Shown: piece by piece, positions 45,288 to 53,859 of the stretch
Layout: each line of letters begins with the position of its first letter
Position numbering within the stretch: the stretch's first letter is position 1
Assembly: GCA_963712995.1 (NCBI GenBank)
Contig: CAVQKH010000012.1
Location: 258,213 to 322,212, forward strand
Direction: 5' to 3'
Length of the DNA stretch: 64,000 nt
Source: GCA-003244245 sp963712995
GTDB taxonomy: Bacteria; Actinomycetota; Actinomycetes; Mycobacteriales; Pseudonocardiaceae
The notes under the pieces: generated by a model
What the model saw: only the letters and a program-made list of their open reading frames with translations
Database searches by the model: none
What the model was told of the DNA's origin: nothing
Translations under genes and position numbers: made by a program

Positions 45288-45390
45288 CTCCACCCGGGGC
45301 GAAACTGGGTGCGTGCGGGACCCCGTCGAGCAGGGTCACCGCACCTCGGTCACCACGACGGGTAACCAATGATGCGTTCTGTGAGCAATA

Positions 45391-45432
45391 GTTCGTGGTG
45401 ATATCACTCTAAAGGGTGATATCACCACGAAC
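45391..45432 (+). repeat. Perfect 17-bp inverted repeat
   Basis: gttcgtggtgatatcac (45391-45407) and gtgatatcaccacgaac (45416-45432) around an 8-base loop. It is AT-richer than its surroundings. Ten bases after it is a ttgaca box. It suits an operator, or a terminator for the HlyD-type gene 100 bases upstream. Confidence 0.75.
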
Positions 45433-45620
45433 GGGTATCATGTTGACAATAAAAGAGTTCTAGTGGTCAGGGAACACGCGACTGTGCGACGAGTGGCGCG
45501 CAATCATCCGTCCCTGCGGGTGGACCCGCGCGGGGATTGCCAGACGTCCGACGGCAGGGGGCATTGAGTGATTCTTTTTGCCCGGTCGTCCGTCCTGGCG
45601 GGTGTGCACATCAGGCTTCT

Positions 45621-45644
45621 CCCCGGGAAGGGAGTCTCCCGGGG
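45621..45644 (+). promoter_or_regulatory. Hairpin next to the ribosome site of the micro-protein
   Basis: ccccggga (45621-45628) pairs with tcccgggg (45637-45644). The ribosome site gaagaaggagggagagg follows directly, so folding could modulate translation. Confidence 0.4.
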
Positions 45645-45662
45645 AAGAAGGAGGGAGAGGAT

Positions 45663-45836
45663 ATGAAGATCGAGGAAGTGTTCAGTCTCGGCTATGGTCA
45701 CGGCAAGGGCGATCACGGCCACGGCCACGGATGGGGCCACCACCGCGACCACGAGCGGGGCCACCACCGCGGCCACGGATGGGGCCACTACTACAAGAGT
45801 GGCTGGAATAAATGGGGTGGTGGGCACCGCTGCTGA
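45663..45836 (+). CDS. His/Gly-rich micro-protein
   Basis: 57 residues behind a strong purine-rich ribosome site. After MKIEEVFSLGYGHGKG nearly all residues are His, Gly, Trp, Arg or Asp (HGHGHGWGHH, HHRGHGWGHYY), ending GGGHRC with the only Cys. The acidic first part (KIEEVFSL) resembles a short leader. Metal buffering (Ni, Zn, Cu) or a RiPP precursor are possible. No modifying enzyme is adjacent. The DNA of the His part is a degenerate ggccaccac-type repeat. Confidence 0.68.
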   Translation: MKIEEVFSLGYGHGKGDHGHGHGWGHHRDHERGHHRGHGWGHYYKSGWNKWGGGHRC

Positions 45837-46057
45837 GTAAGCAGCTGCTCACCTGGGCGGTGGCTCTTACTCGGAAGGGCAAGGGTCACCGCCCACTCCA
45901 CCTGCCGCAACCACCGGCACGGAATGGGGGCATCGAGATAAGAATAGCGTGCGTCGATGACAGCCCAGCGGGTTATCCTGCGCAGCGCAAGCAGTCTACC
46001 TTTCTGGTTACGGCTTCAGTGTCGGCCGGGCGAGTTTGTACGACATTCGCCGCGGGC

Positions 46058-46972
46058 TCACCGACGCCGATCGCTGGTGCGCAGGGGGCGAGATCGGGTC
46101 CGGCTGGACTGTTCCCAGACGCTCACCACCAGCGCGACGGTGACGGCCCAGGCTGCGCCCAATGCCCATGCGGCCAGGACGTCGCTGGGGAAATGCACCC
46201 CTAGAAAGACCCGCGTTGTTCCGACCGCAACGACGAACAGCAACGCCACTGTCCACACCGCGATCCGAACGGTTCGTCGGCTGATCACCCGATCGCTGTG
46301 CACCCCACGGCTGATCAGCCAGGCGCAGAGCAGCCACACCACCGCGGTCCCGACGGTGTGCCCGGAGGGGAACGAGAAGCCGTGCTCGCCCAACACCGCG
46401 GCTGCCGCTGGTGGTCGGCTGCGACCCACCAGCAGTTTCACCGAAGTGTTGATCACTCCGATGCCTCCTGCGGCAAGCACGAGGACCAGCAGCGGCAGCC
46501 ACGAGCGTCGCATCCACGCCAGTGCCACCCCCACGGTGACGGCTGTCACGGCGGCCCCCAGCGGGCTGCCCAGATCGGTGATCACGCGGGCCGTAGTGAT
46601 CGCCCAAGGCGGGCGGTGTGCGGCGATGAGCCTCAGCATCGGCTGATCGGCCACCGTGATGCCGTCATGGTCGAGCACATTGTCCAGCAGTTGGCCGAAA
46701 CTCACTCCCAACGTGAGCACCGCGGCTACGCCGAGCGTCAACGCCAGACCAGCAGCCTCGCCTGGCGCGAAACGGCGCCCCACGAACCGCCACTGCCGTG
46801 GATAGCGCGATCGTAGCCAGGCCACCACCGGCCGGTCAGCGGCCCAGACCAGCGCGGCCTTGATTCGTTCCGGGTATCCCACGACCCACCGCGCGACCAG
46901 GCCGGTCAGGATGAACGCGCCCAGCACCATGGCCAGCAGGACGGCCGCGGCCAGCGTTGCACTGATGCTCAC
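46058..46972 (-). CDS. PAP2-superfamily phosphatase (membrane)
   Basis: 304 residues with about six membrane helices. All three acid-phosphatase motifs are present: KLLVGRSRP, FPSGHTVG and TRVFLGVHFPSD. It likely dephosphorylates a lipid phosphate such as undecaprenyl diphosphate or phosphatidate at the outer face. Divergent from the ROK kinase gene. Confidence 0.9.
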   Translation of the reverse strand: MSISATLAAAVLLAMVLGAFILTGLVARWVVGYPERIKAALVWAADRPVVAWLRSRYPRQWRFVGRRFAPGEAAGLALTLGVAAVLTLGVSFGQLLDNVLDHDGITVADQPMLRLIAAHRPPWAITTARVITDLGSPLGAAVTAVTVGVALAWMRRSWLPLLVLVLAAGGIGVINTSVKLLVGRSRPPAAAAVLGEHGFSFPSGHTVGTAVVWLLCAWLISRGVHSDRVISRRTVRIAVWTVALLFVVAVGTTRVFLGVHFPSDVLAAWALGAAWAVTVALVVSVWEQSSRTRSRPLRTSDRRR

Positions 46973-46997
46973 CCGCTGCGCCGGCTCCCCTCACGGT

Positions 46998-47043
46998 CCT
47001 CGACGGTGTTCCTCGACGGTGTTCCTCGACGGTGTTCCTCGAC
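46998..47043 (+). repeat. 13-base tandem repeat, 3.5 copies
   Basis: cctcgacggtgtt at 46998-47010, 47011-47023 and 47024-47036, then cctcgac. It lies between the divergent PAP2 and ROK genes. The unit is not a multiple of three. Confidence 0.9.
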
Positions 47044-47064
47044 CACGACGACACGCTGATGCCT

Positions 47065-48090
47065 ATGGTGGACCGACCGGAGAATGCTGTCATCTCGGCG
47101 GGCAGGGGAGTCGATCAGGGAGGTGCCGCGGTTCCTGGAAACTCGCACTTGACCATCGGTGTGGACATCGGTGGCACGAAGGTGGCGGCCGGTGTGGTCG
47201 ATGAGCATGGGACGATCCTCGCCACCACGCATCGGGACACTCCCGCGGAGGACGTGGCGCAGATCGAGGACGCGATCGCCGCAGTGGTGGTGGAACTCCG
47301 CTGCCGTTACGACGTCGAGGCGGTCGGTGTGGGAGCAGCCGGCTTCATCGATGCGCGCCGTTCGACGGTGATGTTCGCGCCGAATCTCGCCTGGCGCGAT
47401 GAGCCGCTCCGGGCGTCGCTGCAACGCCGGCTGGGGTTGCTCGTGGTGATCGAAAACGACGCCAATGCGGCCGCCTGGGCGGAGGTCCGGTTCGGCGCCG
47501 GACGCGGCGCTGAGCACGTGGTGGCCCTCACCGTGGGCACCGGCATCGGCGGCGGCATCGTGATCAACGGTCAGCTGCTGCGCGGCCAGTTCGGTGCGGC
47601 GGCGGAGATCGGCCACATCACCGTGGTCCCGGACGGGCGGCCCTGCGGATGCGGTTTGCGAGGTTGCTGGGAGCAGTACGCCAGCGGTCGGGCGTTGCTG
47701 CAGGAGGCCCGCGAGCGCCTTCGTGGCTCGCCTGAGACAGCCGGCGAACTGGTCCGGCTTGCCGGTGGCCGGCCGGAGTGCCTCACCGGTGAGATGATCA
47801 CTCAGGCTGCGCTGGCCGGTGATGGCGCGGCGTTGCGGTGCTTCGATGTGGTCGGGACGTGGTTGGGTCGAGGCCTGGGTGGGTTGGCCGCGGTACTGGA
47901 CCCTGGACTGTTCGTCATCGGCGGCGGTGTGTCCGCCGCCGGTGAGCTGCTGCGTGCTCCCGCCTCGGCTGCTTTCGCCGCATCGTTGACCGGCCACGGA
48001 TACCGGCCGATGGCCGAGTTGCGGATCGCGCAGCTGGGTCCCGAAGCCGGCCTGGTCGGCGCCGCCGATCTGGCCCGGATCACCGGGTAG
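47065..48090 (+). CDS. ROK-family sugar kinase (glucokinase type)
   Basis: 341 residues from ATG 47065; starts at 47032 (GTG) or 47059 are possible and nothing decides. IGVDIGGTKVAAGVVDEHG (phosphate loop), GVGAAGFIDARR, ENDANAAAWAEVRFGAGRG with the catalytic Asp, GTGIGGGIVI, EIGHITVVPDGRPCGCGLRGCWEQYASGRAL (zinc-binding CGCGxxGCxE). Phosphorylates glucose or a similar hexose with ATP. Confidence 0.9.
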   Translation: MVDRPENAVISAGRGVDQGGAAVPGNSHLTIGVDIGGTKVAAGVVDEHGTILATTHRDTPAEDVAQIEDAIAAVVVELRCRYDVEAVGVGAAGFIDARRSTVMFAPNLAWRDEPLRASLQRRLGLLVVIENDANAAAWAEVRFGAGRGAEHVVALTVGTGIGGGIVINGQLLRGQFGAAAEIGHITVVPDGRPCGCGLRGCWEQYASGRALLQEARERLRGSPETAGELVRLAGGRPECLTGEMITQAALAGDGAALRCFDVVGTWLGRGLGGLAAVLDPGLFVIGGGVSAAGELLRAPASAAFAASLTGHGYRPMAELRIAQLGPEAGLVGAADLARITG

Positions 48091-48208
48091 CTCTCGCCTC
48101 GCCTCAGCGTGCCGGGTTGCTTCATACGCCGGGTTCAGCGGAGGATGGTGGCCAGGCAGGCGCGCTCCCCCGCGCTCGACTGAGCACAAGTCGACCAGGG
48201 AGCAGTGC

Positions 48209-48523
48209 GTGACGCTCGGGTGGATCGGCGCCCATGGTGGTGAGGGCATCACCGGTAGCCGGGTTGTGCGCGCGCGGGCGGTGTGGGTAGACCTCGACGT
48301 GGCGTTCCCGCTGCCAACCGGTCACCGTCGGCGGGTTGTCGCCGACGGGCTGGAGCTCACCGGCCGGGTCCCCGGCATGCTGAAGCGTTGGGTTCGTGGT
48401 TCCCGAGGCGAGTGGTACGGCGTGGTGTGGGTGCCCATCCGCGACGGTGCCGGCAAGCGCCGGCTGACCCTCGACGACCAGTTTGTTCCAGCAGCCGCCC
48501 TGAGCCCGCGATCGACCTCGTAG
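48209..48523 (+). CDS. Small hypothetical protein
   Basis: 104 residues from GTG 48209 with ggagc upstream. VVRARAVWVDLDVAFPLPTGHRRRVVADGLELTGRVPGMLKRWVRGSRGEWYGVVWVPI looks like a compact beta-rich domain. No family recognised. Confidence 0.55.
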   Translation: MTLGWIGAHGGEGITGSRVVRARAVWVDLDVAFPLPTGHRRRVVADGLELTGRVPGMLKRWVRGSRGEWYGVVWVPIRDGAGKRRLTLDDQFVPAAALSPRSTS

Positions 48524-48667
48524 TAGTGAAGGTGCCGAGGCACGTTTGCCACCGATGCCGATCGGGAACCCTTATCCCGGTGAGCAAATCAACCCCACGT
48601 GGTGATCTCGGCGAAGTCGGCCGACAACGTCGAAAATCCACCCGTGTCGATGAAGAGGAGCCAAGTT

Positions 48668-49075
48668 GTGAGTGAGCAACCCGTCCATCCCGCGAAAGCA
48701 CCCCTGCCGGGGGAGCCGAACGCTTACACCGGAGGCAAGCAGGTTCCTGGTGGACTCGTTCCTCCTTACGAGGGACGGCAGACGACCGGTAAGGGCGAAG
48801 AAGAGGAAGTGGCCAGGGACCCCCAGACGATGGGTTCAGGAGCCGAGCCTCGGGAAATCTCACAAGCCGAGCGAGAGGGTGTTCCTAGCACTGACACCAC
48901 GGCGGCCAGCCCGCTGGGTGCCGGGGTGTCGAAAGGCAACCAGGGCAACGAGAGAATGTACGGTCGCTCGGACGAAGCGCACGTCTCGGATCAGCTGGAT
49001 ATCGGCGTCGGCGGTCGTTCCGAGAACGTCGACCCGGAAAGCCCCACTGTGACGACCGGTGATCAGGGCGGCTGA
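48668..49075 (+). CDS. Small acidic, probably disordered protein
   Basis: 135 residues from GTG 48668 behind aggagcc. Pro/Gly/Glu-rich: HPAKAPLPGEPNAYTGGKQVPGGLVPPYEGRQ, EEEEVARDPQTMGSGAEP, KGNQGNERMYGRSDEAHVSDQLDIGVGGRSENVDPES. No hydrophobic core, so probably disordered or stress-related. Followed by a strong bidirectional terminator. Confidence 0.6.
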   Translation: MSEQPVHPAKAPLPGEPNAYTGGKQVPGGLVPPYEGRQTTGKGEEEEVARDPQTMGSGAEPREISQAEREGVPSTDTTAASPLGAGVSKGNQGNERMYGRSDEAHVSDQLDIGVGGRSENVDPESPTVTTGDQGG

Positions 49076-49108
49076 GCGCACCGCTCGGCTGTAAGAATCA
49101 GCTCGCTT

Positions 49109-49148
49109 AGTGTTGGCCCCGCCCCTTTAAAGGGGCGGGGCCAACACT
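49109..49148 (+). terminator. Perfect 40-base palindrome, bidirectional terminator
   Basis: 20-base arms agtgttggccccgccccttt and its complement with no spacer, lying between the convergent genes ending at 49075 and 49170. Confidence 0.8.
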
Positions 49149-49169
49149 CTAATAGGTGCATCAGTGTTA

Positions 49170-49442
49170 TCAGCGCTGGAGGTCGTGACCGGTAAAGCGC
49201 CGGTAACCCCGTGCCGTGATCCGACTCAACAGAGCTCTGACCAGACCGAAAACCGTGCCTTGGAGCGCTCCGGCGATCAACACGGTGCGGACGTCATGAT
49301 CCAGTGCAGTGGGTTCGGGCACTTCGCCCCCACGGGAGACGCCACGCCAGCATCGAGTGAACACCGCCCCCGCCACAGCCCCGCCGAGGAGACCACAGGC
49401 GAGGCTCACCAGTTTGTACGTCACCTCGTCCCGGGATCTCAT
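49170..49442 (-). CDS. DUF4235-type small membrane protein
   Basis: 90 residues: YKLVSLACGLLGGAVAGAVFTRCWR, then VLIAGALQGTVFGLVRALLSRITARGYRRFTG. Two membrane helices with a short loop match DUF4235. Function unknown in the family. Confidence 0.78.
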   Translation of the reverse strand: MRSRDEVTYKLVSLACGLLGGAVAGAVFTRCWRGVSRGGEVPEPTALDHDVRTVLIAGALQGTVFGLVRALLSRITARGYRRFTGHDLQR

Positions 49443-49794
49443 GAGGTGCGAACCCGTCGCACGCAGACCAGCTTTCCCTGAAGTCGTTGCCGATCGCTGC
49501 TGCTCATCGGTGCACGCTCTCCTTCACTGTCTCGATGTCCCGCCTCGTGCGCTGAAATGGCCTGCTCGATGCCGGTGGCGCTGAGTGCCTGCTCCTTCAG
49601 CCTCCCCGCCAACGCTCGACGTGGGACATACCCGGCGTCGGGTCGGTTTACTCGTGCTGTCCCTCATCTGTCGGTTGTCCAGCGCGCCCGGCGTCAGCTG
49701 TGGCCGATTCGTCCGGTATCGCAGAAAATGGGCTTCGGCGTGCGGAGTTCCCGGTCGAGGATGGCTCGACCCTTGCGCGTCTGCGAGGTGGCGT

Positions 49795-50286
49795 GTGGCC
49801 GGTTCCACCGAAGACAACCCGGAGCGGTTGGCCCGCAACGTCAATGACCTGTTGCAGGAGCTGCGGGTTGCGTTGGCCGGTGTGCAGATCTTGTTCGGTT
49901 TCCTGTTCTCCATCGTTTTCACCGACACCTATCGTCGGATCAGTGACCTGCAGCGCTACGCGCACCTGGTGGCTGTGTTGTTCGCGGTGATCTCGGTGGC
50001 ATTGATGACGGCCCCGGCGGCCTGGCACCGGCTGCTGTTCCGGCAGGGCCGGCGCGCGGAGATCCTGCGGGTGTCCAACCGATTCGCGATTGCCGGGCTG
50101 GGATGTCTCGCCGCCTCGATGAGCTCAACGGTGTTCTTACTGGCCGACGTGGTGCTCGGCGATTGGCCTGCGATCCTGGCCGGTGCCCTGACCATGGTGT
50201 GTTTCGGTGTGTTGTGGTTCGTCCTACCGCTGCGCCAGCGCACTGTCAGCGGCACCGATGGCGCCGGAAGGCCGGGCGCGGCGTAG
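49795..50286 (+). CDS. DUF6328-type membrane protein
   Basis: 163 residues from GTG 49795. NDLLQELRVALAGVQILFGFLFSIVF, then DLQRYAHLVAVLFAVISVALMTAPAAWHRLLFRQGRRAEILRVSNRFAIAGLGCLAASMSSTVFLLADVVLG: four helices and the RQG-xxxxILR loop typical of DUF6328. Function unknown. Confidence 0.78.
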   Translation: MAGSTEDNPERLARNVNDLLQELRVALAGVQILFGFLFSIVFTDTYRRISDLQRYAHLVAVLFAVISVALMTAPAAWHRLLFRQGRRAEILRVSNRFAIAGLGCLAASMSSTVFLLADVVLGDWPAILAGALTMVCFGVLWFVLPLRQRTVSGTDGAGRPGAA

Positions 50287-50436
50287 ACCGGGCCGGCAAC
50301 CGTTCCAGCACGGCATTGCACCGCACCTGGTCATCGCCCCCGGTGATCGACGCCACAGCCGGCATCGCCTCACCTGCACGATCGTGCGCAGTCTGGTGAT
50401 GACGCTAACGGCTCAGAGCACTCCAGCGAGTTGTGA

Positions 50437-50799
50437 GTGTGCACGGTGTGTATCGCTGATTGGGGGAGTGATGTCGTCTTGAATGCAACGCTCAACGTCA
50501 TGAACAACACCATCCCGGTGACTGCCCAGCTCGTCGAGCAACAGCTCGAACACCGGGTGACCGACGCGGCAGCGGCCGCCAGCCGTCAATCCGACCGCTA
50601 CCAGGCGGTATGCGGGCAACTATTCATTGCGGCGCCACTGGCTGCGCCTCCCGGCCCCCCGTGCCCGGACTGCGCTGCGGTCATGGCGGCAGTGTCGCGG
50701 ACAGTGACCCTCCCAGAGCATCAACCACGCTACCGGCGTCACAGGCTGCTGCGATGGCTGCGCCCCACTGAGCTCGTCCGTAGGGATACCGACCGGTGA
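50437..50799 (+). CDS. Small hypothetical protein
   Basis: 120 residues. TAQLVEQQLEHRVTDAAAAASRQSDRYQAVCGQLFIAAPLAAPPGPPCPDCAAVMAAV has a CxxC near the end of a helical region. Its last codon overlaps the start of the next gene. The true start may be nearer 50479. Confidence 0.5.
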   Translation: MCTVCIADWGSDVVLNATLNVMNNTIPVTAQLVEQQLEHRVTDAAAAASRQSDRYQAVCGQLFIAAPLAAPPGPPCPDCAAVMAAVSRTVTLPEHQPRYRRHRLLRWLRPTELVRRDTDR

Positions 50800-50993
50800 G
50801 CGACGCCGTCGAGAGGCCCGATCAGCCGGTGATCACCAAACAACAGGCTGCGCGGGCGATCATGAACTACTTCCTGGCCAACGCTGAGGCGGGCAACCAC
50901 GCGGCGAACGACCAATTGATCGCGGAGCTGGCCCGCCGACGCAAGACTGGTGCTAGTCGTGCGGAAAGTCGGGCTGCAAGAGATCTCCGGTAA
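50796..50993 (+). CDS. Small hypothetical protein
   Basis: 65 residues from GTG 50796, coupled to the gene before it by a four-base overlap. PVITKQQAARAIMNYFLANAEAGNHAANDQLIAELARRRK forms two helices. No family recognised. Confidence 0.5.
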   Translation: MSDAVERPDQPVITKQQAARAIMNYFLANAEAGNHAANDQLIAELARRRKTGASRAESRAARDLR

Positions 50994-50999
50994 GGGCAG

Positions 51000-51534
51000 G
51001 GCCGGCGCGCGCGGCAATGTGGAGCGCGAACCAGGGGTGGAGCGTCTCGTGCTGCCCGACGAGGTGCAGGTGCAGCCCTGCACCTCGGCCACCGACCAGC
51101 GGCCGGATGTGGCCGACCGGTGGGCGATCTGGCGCGCGGAGAAGGCTCGCCGCGCCGCCGACGACCGTGGCCGGGGTGTCGGCGCCGCAGCGGTGTTCCA
51201 CGCTTTGTCGGTGCACCTGCCGGAGAACGCCGTGGTAACGGTGGACGTCGACAATCACGCCTACTCGCTGGGCCGTTACCTGGAGTCGAAGGGCCAGCCG
51301 GTGCTGGTCAAGTACGGCATCCCGATCAAGCACGTGCTGCTGAACAACCACGCCCTCGGCAAGATCAGTAAGGAGCAGCTCGCCGAGGACTACCCGGTGT
51401 GGCACACCTCGCTGCACAATCCGGACTGGGCTGGCTACGCCCGACTGTGCGGAGCCACCGGCATCCGGGTGACCAGCCGAGATCAGCTCGACGAGGCGAT
51501 GAGCGCACTGTTCGCCTCCGACGGACCCGCATAG
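51000..51534 (+). pseudogene. Pyruvate oxidase/TPP-dependent enzyme remnant
   Basis: ADRWAIWRAEKARRAADDRGRGVGAAAVFHALSVHLPENAVVTVDVDNHAYSLGRYLESKGQPVL jumps directly to VKYGIPIKHVLLNNHALGKISKEQLAEDYPVWHTSLHNPDWAGYARLCGATGIRV. In intact enzymes the diphosphate-binding GDG motif lies between these parts; it is deleted in frame. The N-terminal half of the protein is also missing. Confidence 0.75.
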
Positions 51535-51584
51535 CTCTGCGTCGAGCAGGACGCCGAACTTCTCTAACCCACCAGGAGCACACC

Positions 51585-52310
51585 ATGACCCAAGATGGGA
51601 TGACAGAGTCGCGTTATGACGACCTGAAGGCGTTGTTCATCAACTGCACGTTGAAGCGTTCGCCCGAGCCGAGCAACACCGCGGGGCTCATCGAGGTGAG
51701 CAGCCGCATCATGGACAAGCACGGTGTGCAGGTCGAGGTGCTACGGGCGATCGACCACGACATCGCCACCGGGGTATGGCCCGACATGACCGAGCACGGC
51801 TGGCCGGCCGACGCGTGGCCGGCGATCTATGACAAGGTCATGGCCTCGGACATCCTGGTGATCGCCGGGCCGATCTGGCTGGGCGACAACAGCTCCATCA
51901 CCAAGCTCGTCATCGAACGGCTCTACGCCTGTTCACACCTGCTCAACGACGCCGGACAGTACGCCTATTACGGCCGGGTGGGTGGCTGCCTGATCACCGG
52001 CAACGAGGACGGTGTGAAGCACTGCGCGATGAACGTGCTCTACAGCCTGCAACACCTGGGTTACACCATCCCGCCGCAGGCCGACGCCGGGTGGATCGGC
52101 GAAGCCGGACCGGGTCCGTCCTACCTCGACCCCGGCTCCGGCGGGCCGGAGAACGACTTCACCAACCGGAACACCACCTTCATGACCTGGAACCTGATGC
52201 ATCTGGCCCGGATCCTCAAAGACGCCGGCGGCATCCCCGTGCACGGTAACCAGCGATCGGAATGGGACGCCGGCTGCCGGTTCGACTTCGAGAACCCCGA
52301 GTATCGCTGA
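51585..52310 (+). CDS. Flavodoxin-family / NADPH-dependent FMN reductase
   Basis: 241 residues from ATG 51585 behind aggag. ALFINCTLKRSPEPSNTAGLIEV (FMN phosphate loop), ASDILVIAGPIWLGDNSSITKLVIERL, YYGRVGGCLITGNEDGVKHCAMNVLYSLQHLGYTIPP. It binds FMN and reduces quinones or other small molecules. Confidence 0.85.
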   Translation: MTQDGMTESRYDDLKALFINCTLKRSPEPSNTAGLIEVSSRIMDKHGVQVEVLRAIDHDIATGVWPDMTEHGWPADAWPAIYDKVMASDILVIAGPIWLGDNSSITKLVIERLYACSHLLNDAGQYAYYGRVGGCLITGNEDGVKHCAMNVLYSLQHLGYTIPPQADAGWIGEAGPGPSYLDPGSGGPENDFTNRNTTFMTWNLMHLARILKDAGGIPVHGNQRSEWDAGCRFDFENPEYR

Positions 52311-52330
52311 CTGGTGTCACTATCGAGAGC

Positions 52331-53836
52331 GTGACCGCGTCGGGGGGAAGGCCAGTAAAGCGGCGGACGCTGCTGGGAGTGGGCACGGTGATGATCGCGG
52401 GTGCGATGTCGTCAGGATCGTGTGCATCGCGGGTGGCGGCTGTCCCTGGAAGCGGTGACGAGGTGAACTACCAGGCGCTGGAAGACAAGATCCGCACGGG
52501 TATGGCCGCCTACGGCATCCCGGGTGTCGCAATCGGCATTCTCCACCGGGGCGCTGAGTACATCCGGGGTTTCGGTGTGACGGACGTTGATCACCCGGTG
52601 GCCGTCGACGGGGACACGCTGTTCTCCATCGGCTCGACCACCAAGACGTTCACCGGCACCGCCGTGATGCGACTCGTGGAGCAGCGGCTCGTCGGACTCG
52701 ACGACCCTGTTGATCGTTTCTTGCCTGAATTCCGCACCGCGGATCCCGCGGTCGCCTCCCGCGTGACGGTGCGCCAGTTGTTGAACCACTCTGCCGGGTG
52801 GCTGGGTGATGATTTCCAGGACTTTGGATCGGGCGATGACGCCGTGGCCCGGTACGCGCAGAGCATGGTCGGATTGCCGCAGCTCACGCCGCTGGGTGAG
52901 GTGTTCGCGTACAACAACGCCGCCGTGGTGCTTGCTGGCCGGTTGATCGAGGTGATCACCGGCAAACCTTACGAGCAGGCCGTGCAGGAGTTGGTGATCG
53001 ATCCGCTGGGCCTGGCCCGGACCCGATTATTCGCCACTGAGATCACCGAGTTCGGAGTGGCTGCCTCTCACCAGGTGGTCGAGGGCAAACCGCGGCTGGA
53101 TCCGTCGCCTTTCGCGATTCCCCGCGCGCTGAATCCAGCGGGTGGACTGTTCTCCAGCGTGCGTGACCAGCTCCGTTATGCCCGCTTTCATCTCGGCGAC
53201 GGGACGGCTCCCGGAGGCCGGCGGCTACTCACCGAACGATCCCTGGCCGCGATGCGGTCCGCGCCCGGACCGGGCGGGACCATGGTGGTGGAGCTCGACG
53301 GTGTGGGCGTGACCTGGTTGTTGCGGCCCAGCGCCGAAGGGGTCCGGATCGTGCAACATGGTGGCTCCGTACCAGGTTATTATTCGGGTTTTCTGATGGT
53401 CCCCGACCGTGAATTCGCCCTGACGATGCTCACCAATTCCGAGGGCGGTCCCAAGCTCGTGAGCGAGTTGTTCACTGATGACTGGGCATTGCGCCGATTC
53501 GCTGCGGTGAGCAATCTTCCGGCTCTCCCGAAGGCTCTGAACGCGAGTGAGCTGGCCCCCTACGAGGGTCACTACAGCGGTCAGACTATCGGGCCCACCG
53601 GTGCCGTGGAGTCGATCGACGTTCAGCTCGGTGCTGAGAGCGGCCAGCTCAGCATGAAGAGAACATCGGGGGATGACATCATGCAGTCCCACCTCACGTT
53701 CTATGGTCGCGACCGCGTGGTCAGCCTCGACGCGAACAGTGCGCTCACCCAGGCGCGGGCTGACTTCTTGCGTGGCCCGGACGGCAGTATCCAGTGGCTT
53801 CGCCTCGGTGGACGGCTCCACCGGCGCCAGTCATAA
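52331..53836 (+). CDS. Beta-lactamase-fold serine hydrolase (class C / esterase type), exported
   Basis: 501 residues from GTG 52331. A twin-Arg-like signal (VKRRTLLGVGTVMIAGAMSSGSCAS) suggests Tat export, perhaps as a lipoprotein at the Cys. Catalytic motifs: SIGSTTKTF (SxxK), FAYNNAAVVLAG (YxN) and VQHGGSVPG (HxG), plus a C-terminal DUF3471-like domain (LAPYEGHYSGQTIG). Could act on D-amino-acid peptides or esters. Confidence 0.85.
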   Translation: MTASGGRPVKRRTLLGVGTVMIAGAMSSGSCASRVAAVPGSGDEVNYQALEDKIRTGMAAYGIPGVAIGILHRGAEYIRGFGVTDVDHPVAVDGDTLFSIGSTTKTFTGTAVMRLVEQRLVGLDDPVDRFLPEFRTADPAVASRVTVRQLLNHSAGWLGDDFQDFGSGDDAVARYAQSMVGLPQLTPLGEVFAYNNAAVVLAGRLIEVITGKPYEQAVQELVIDPLGLARTRLFATEITEFGVAASHQVVEGKPRLDPSPFAIPRALNPAGGLFSSVRDQLRYARFHLGDGTAPGGRRLLTERSLAAMRSAPGPGGTMVVELDGVGVTWLLRPSAEGVRIVQHGGSVPGYYSGFLMVPDREFALTMLTNSEGGPKLVSELFTDDWALRRFAAVSNLPALPKALNASELAPYEGHYSGQTIGPTGAVESIDVQLGAESGQLSMKRTSGDDIMQSHLTFYGRDRVVSLDANSALTQARADFLRGPDGSIQWLRLGGRLHRRQS

Positions 53837-53859
53837 CCGCGAGACCGCGTTTCTGCGGC

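Larger units (their letters stand above)
45288..45662 (+). other. Gene-free leader region of the His-rich micro-protein
   Basis: Contains the 17-bp inverted repeat (45391-45432) followed by tatcatgttgacaataaaag, which has a -35-like ttgaca at 45442-45447, and the ribosome-site hairpin at 45621-45644. No gene. Confidence 0.5.

Noticed and set aside
46998..47043. Replication iterons
   Set aside because: Only 13-base contiguous copies between two chromosomal metabolic genes, with no replication initiator nearby.
47032..48252. 427-codon minus-strand frame opposite the ROK kinase
   Set aside because: Antisense shadow; the plus strand carries every ROK motif.
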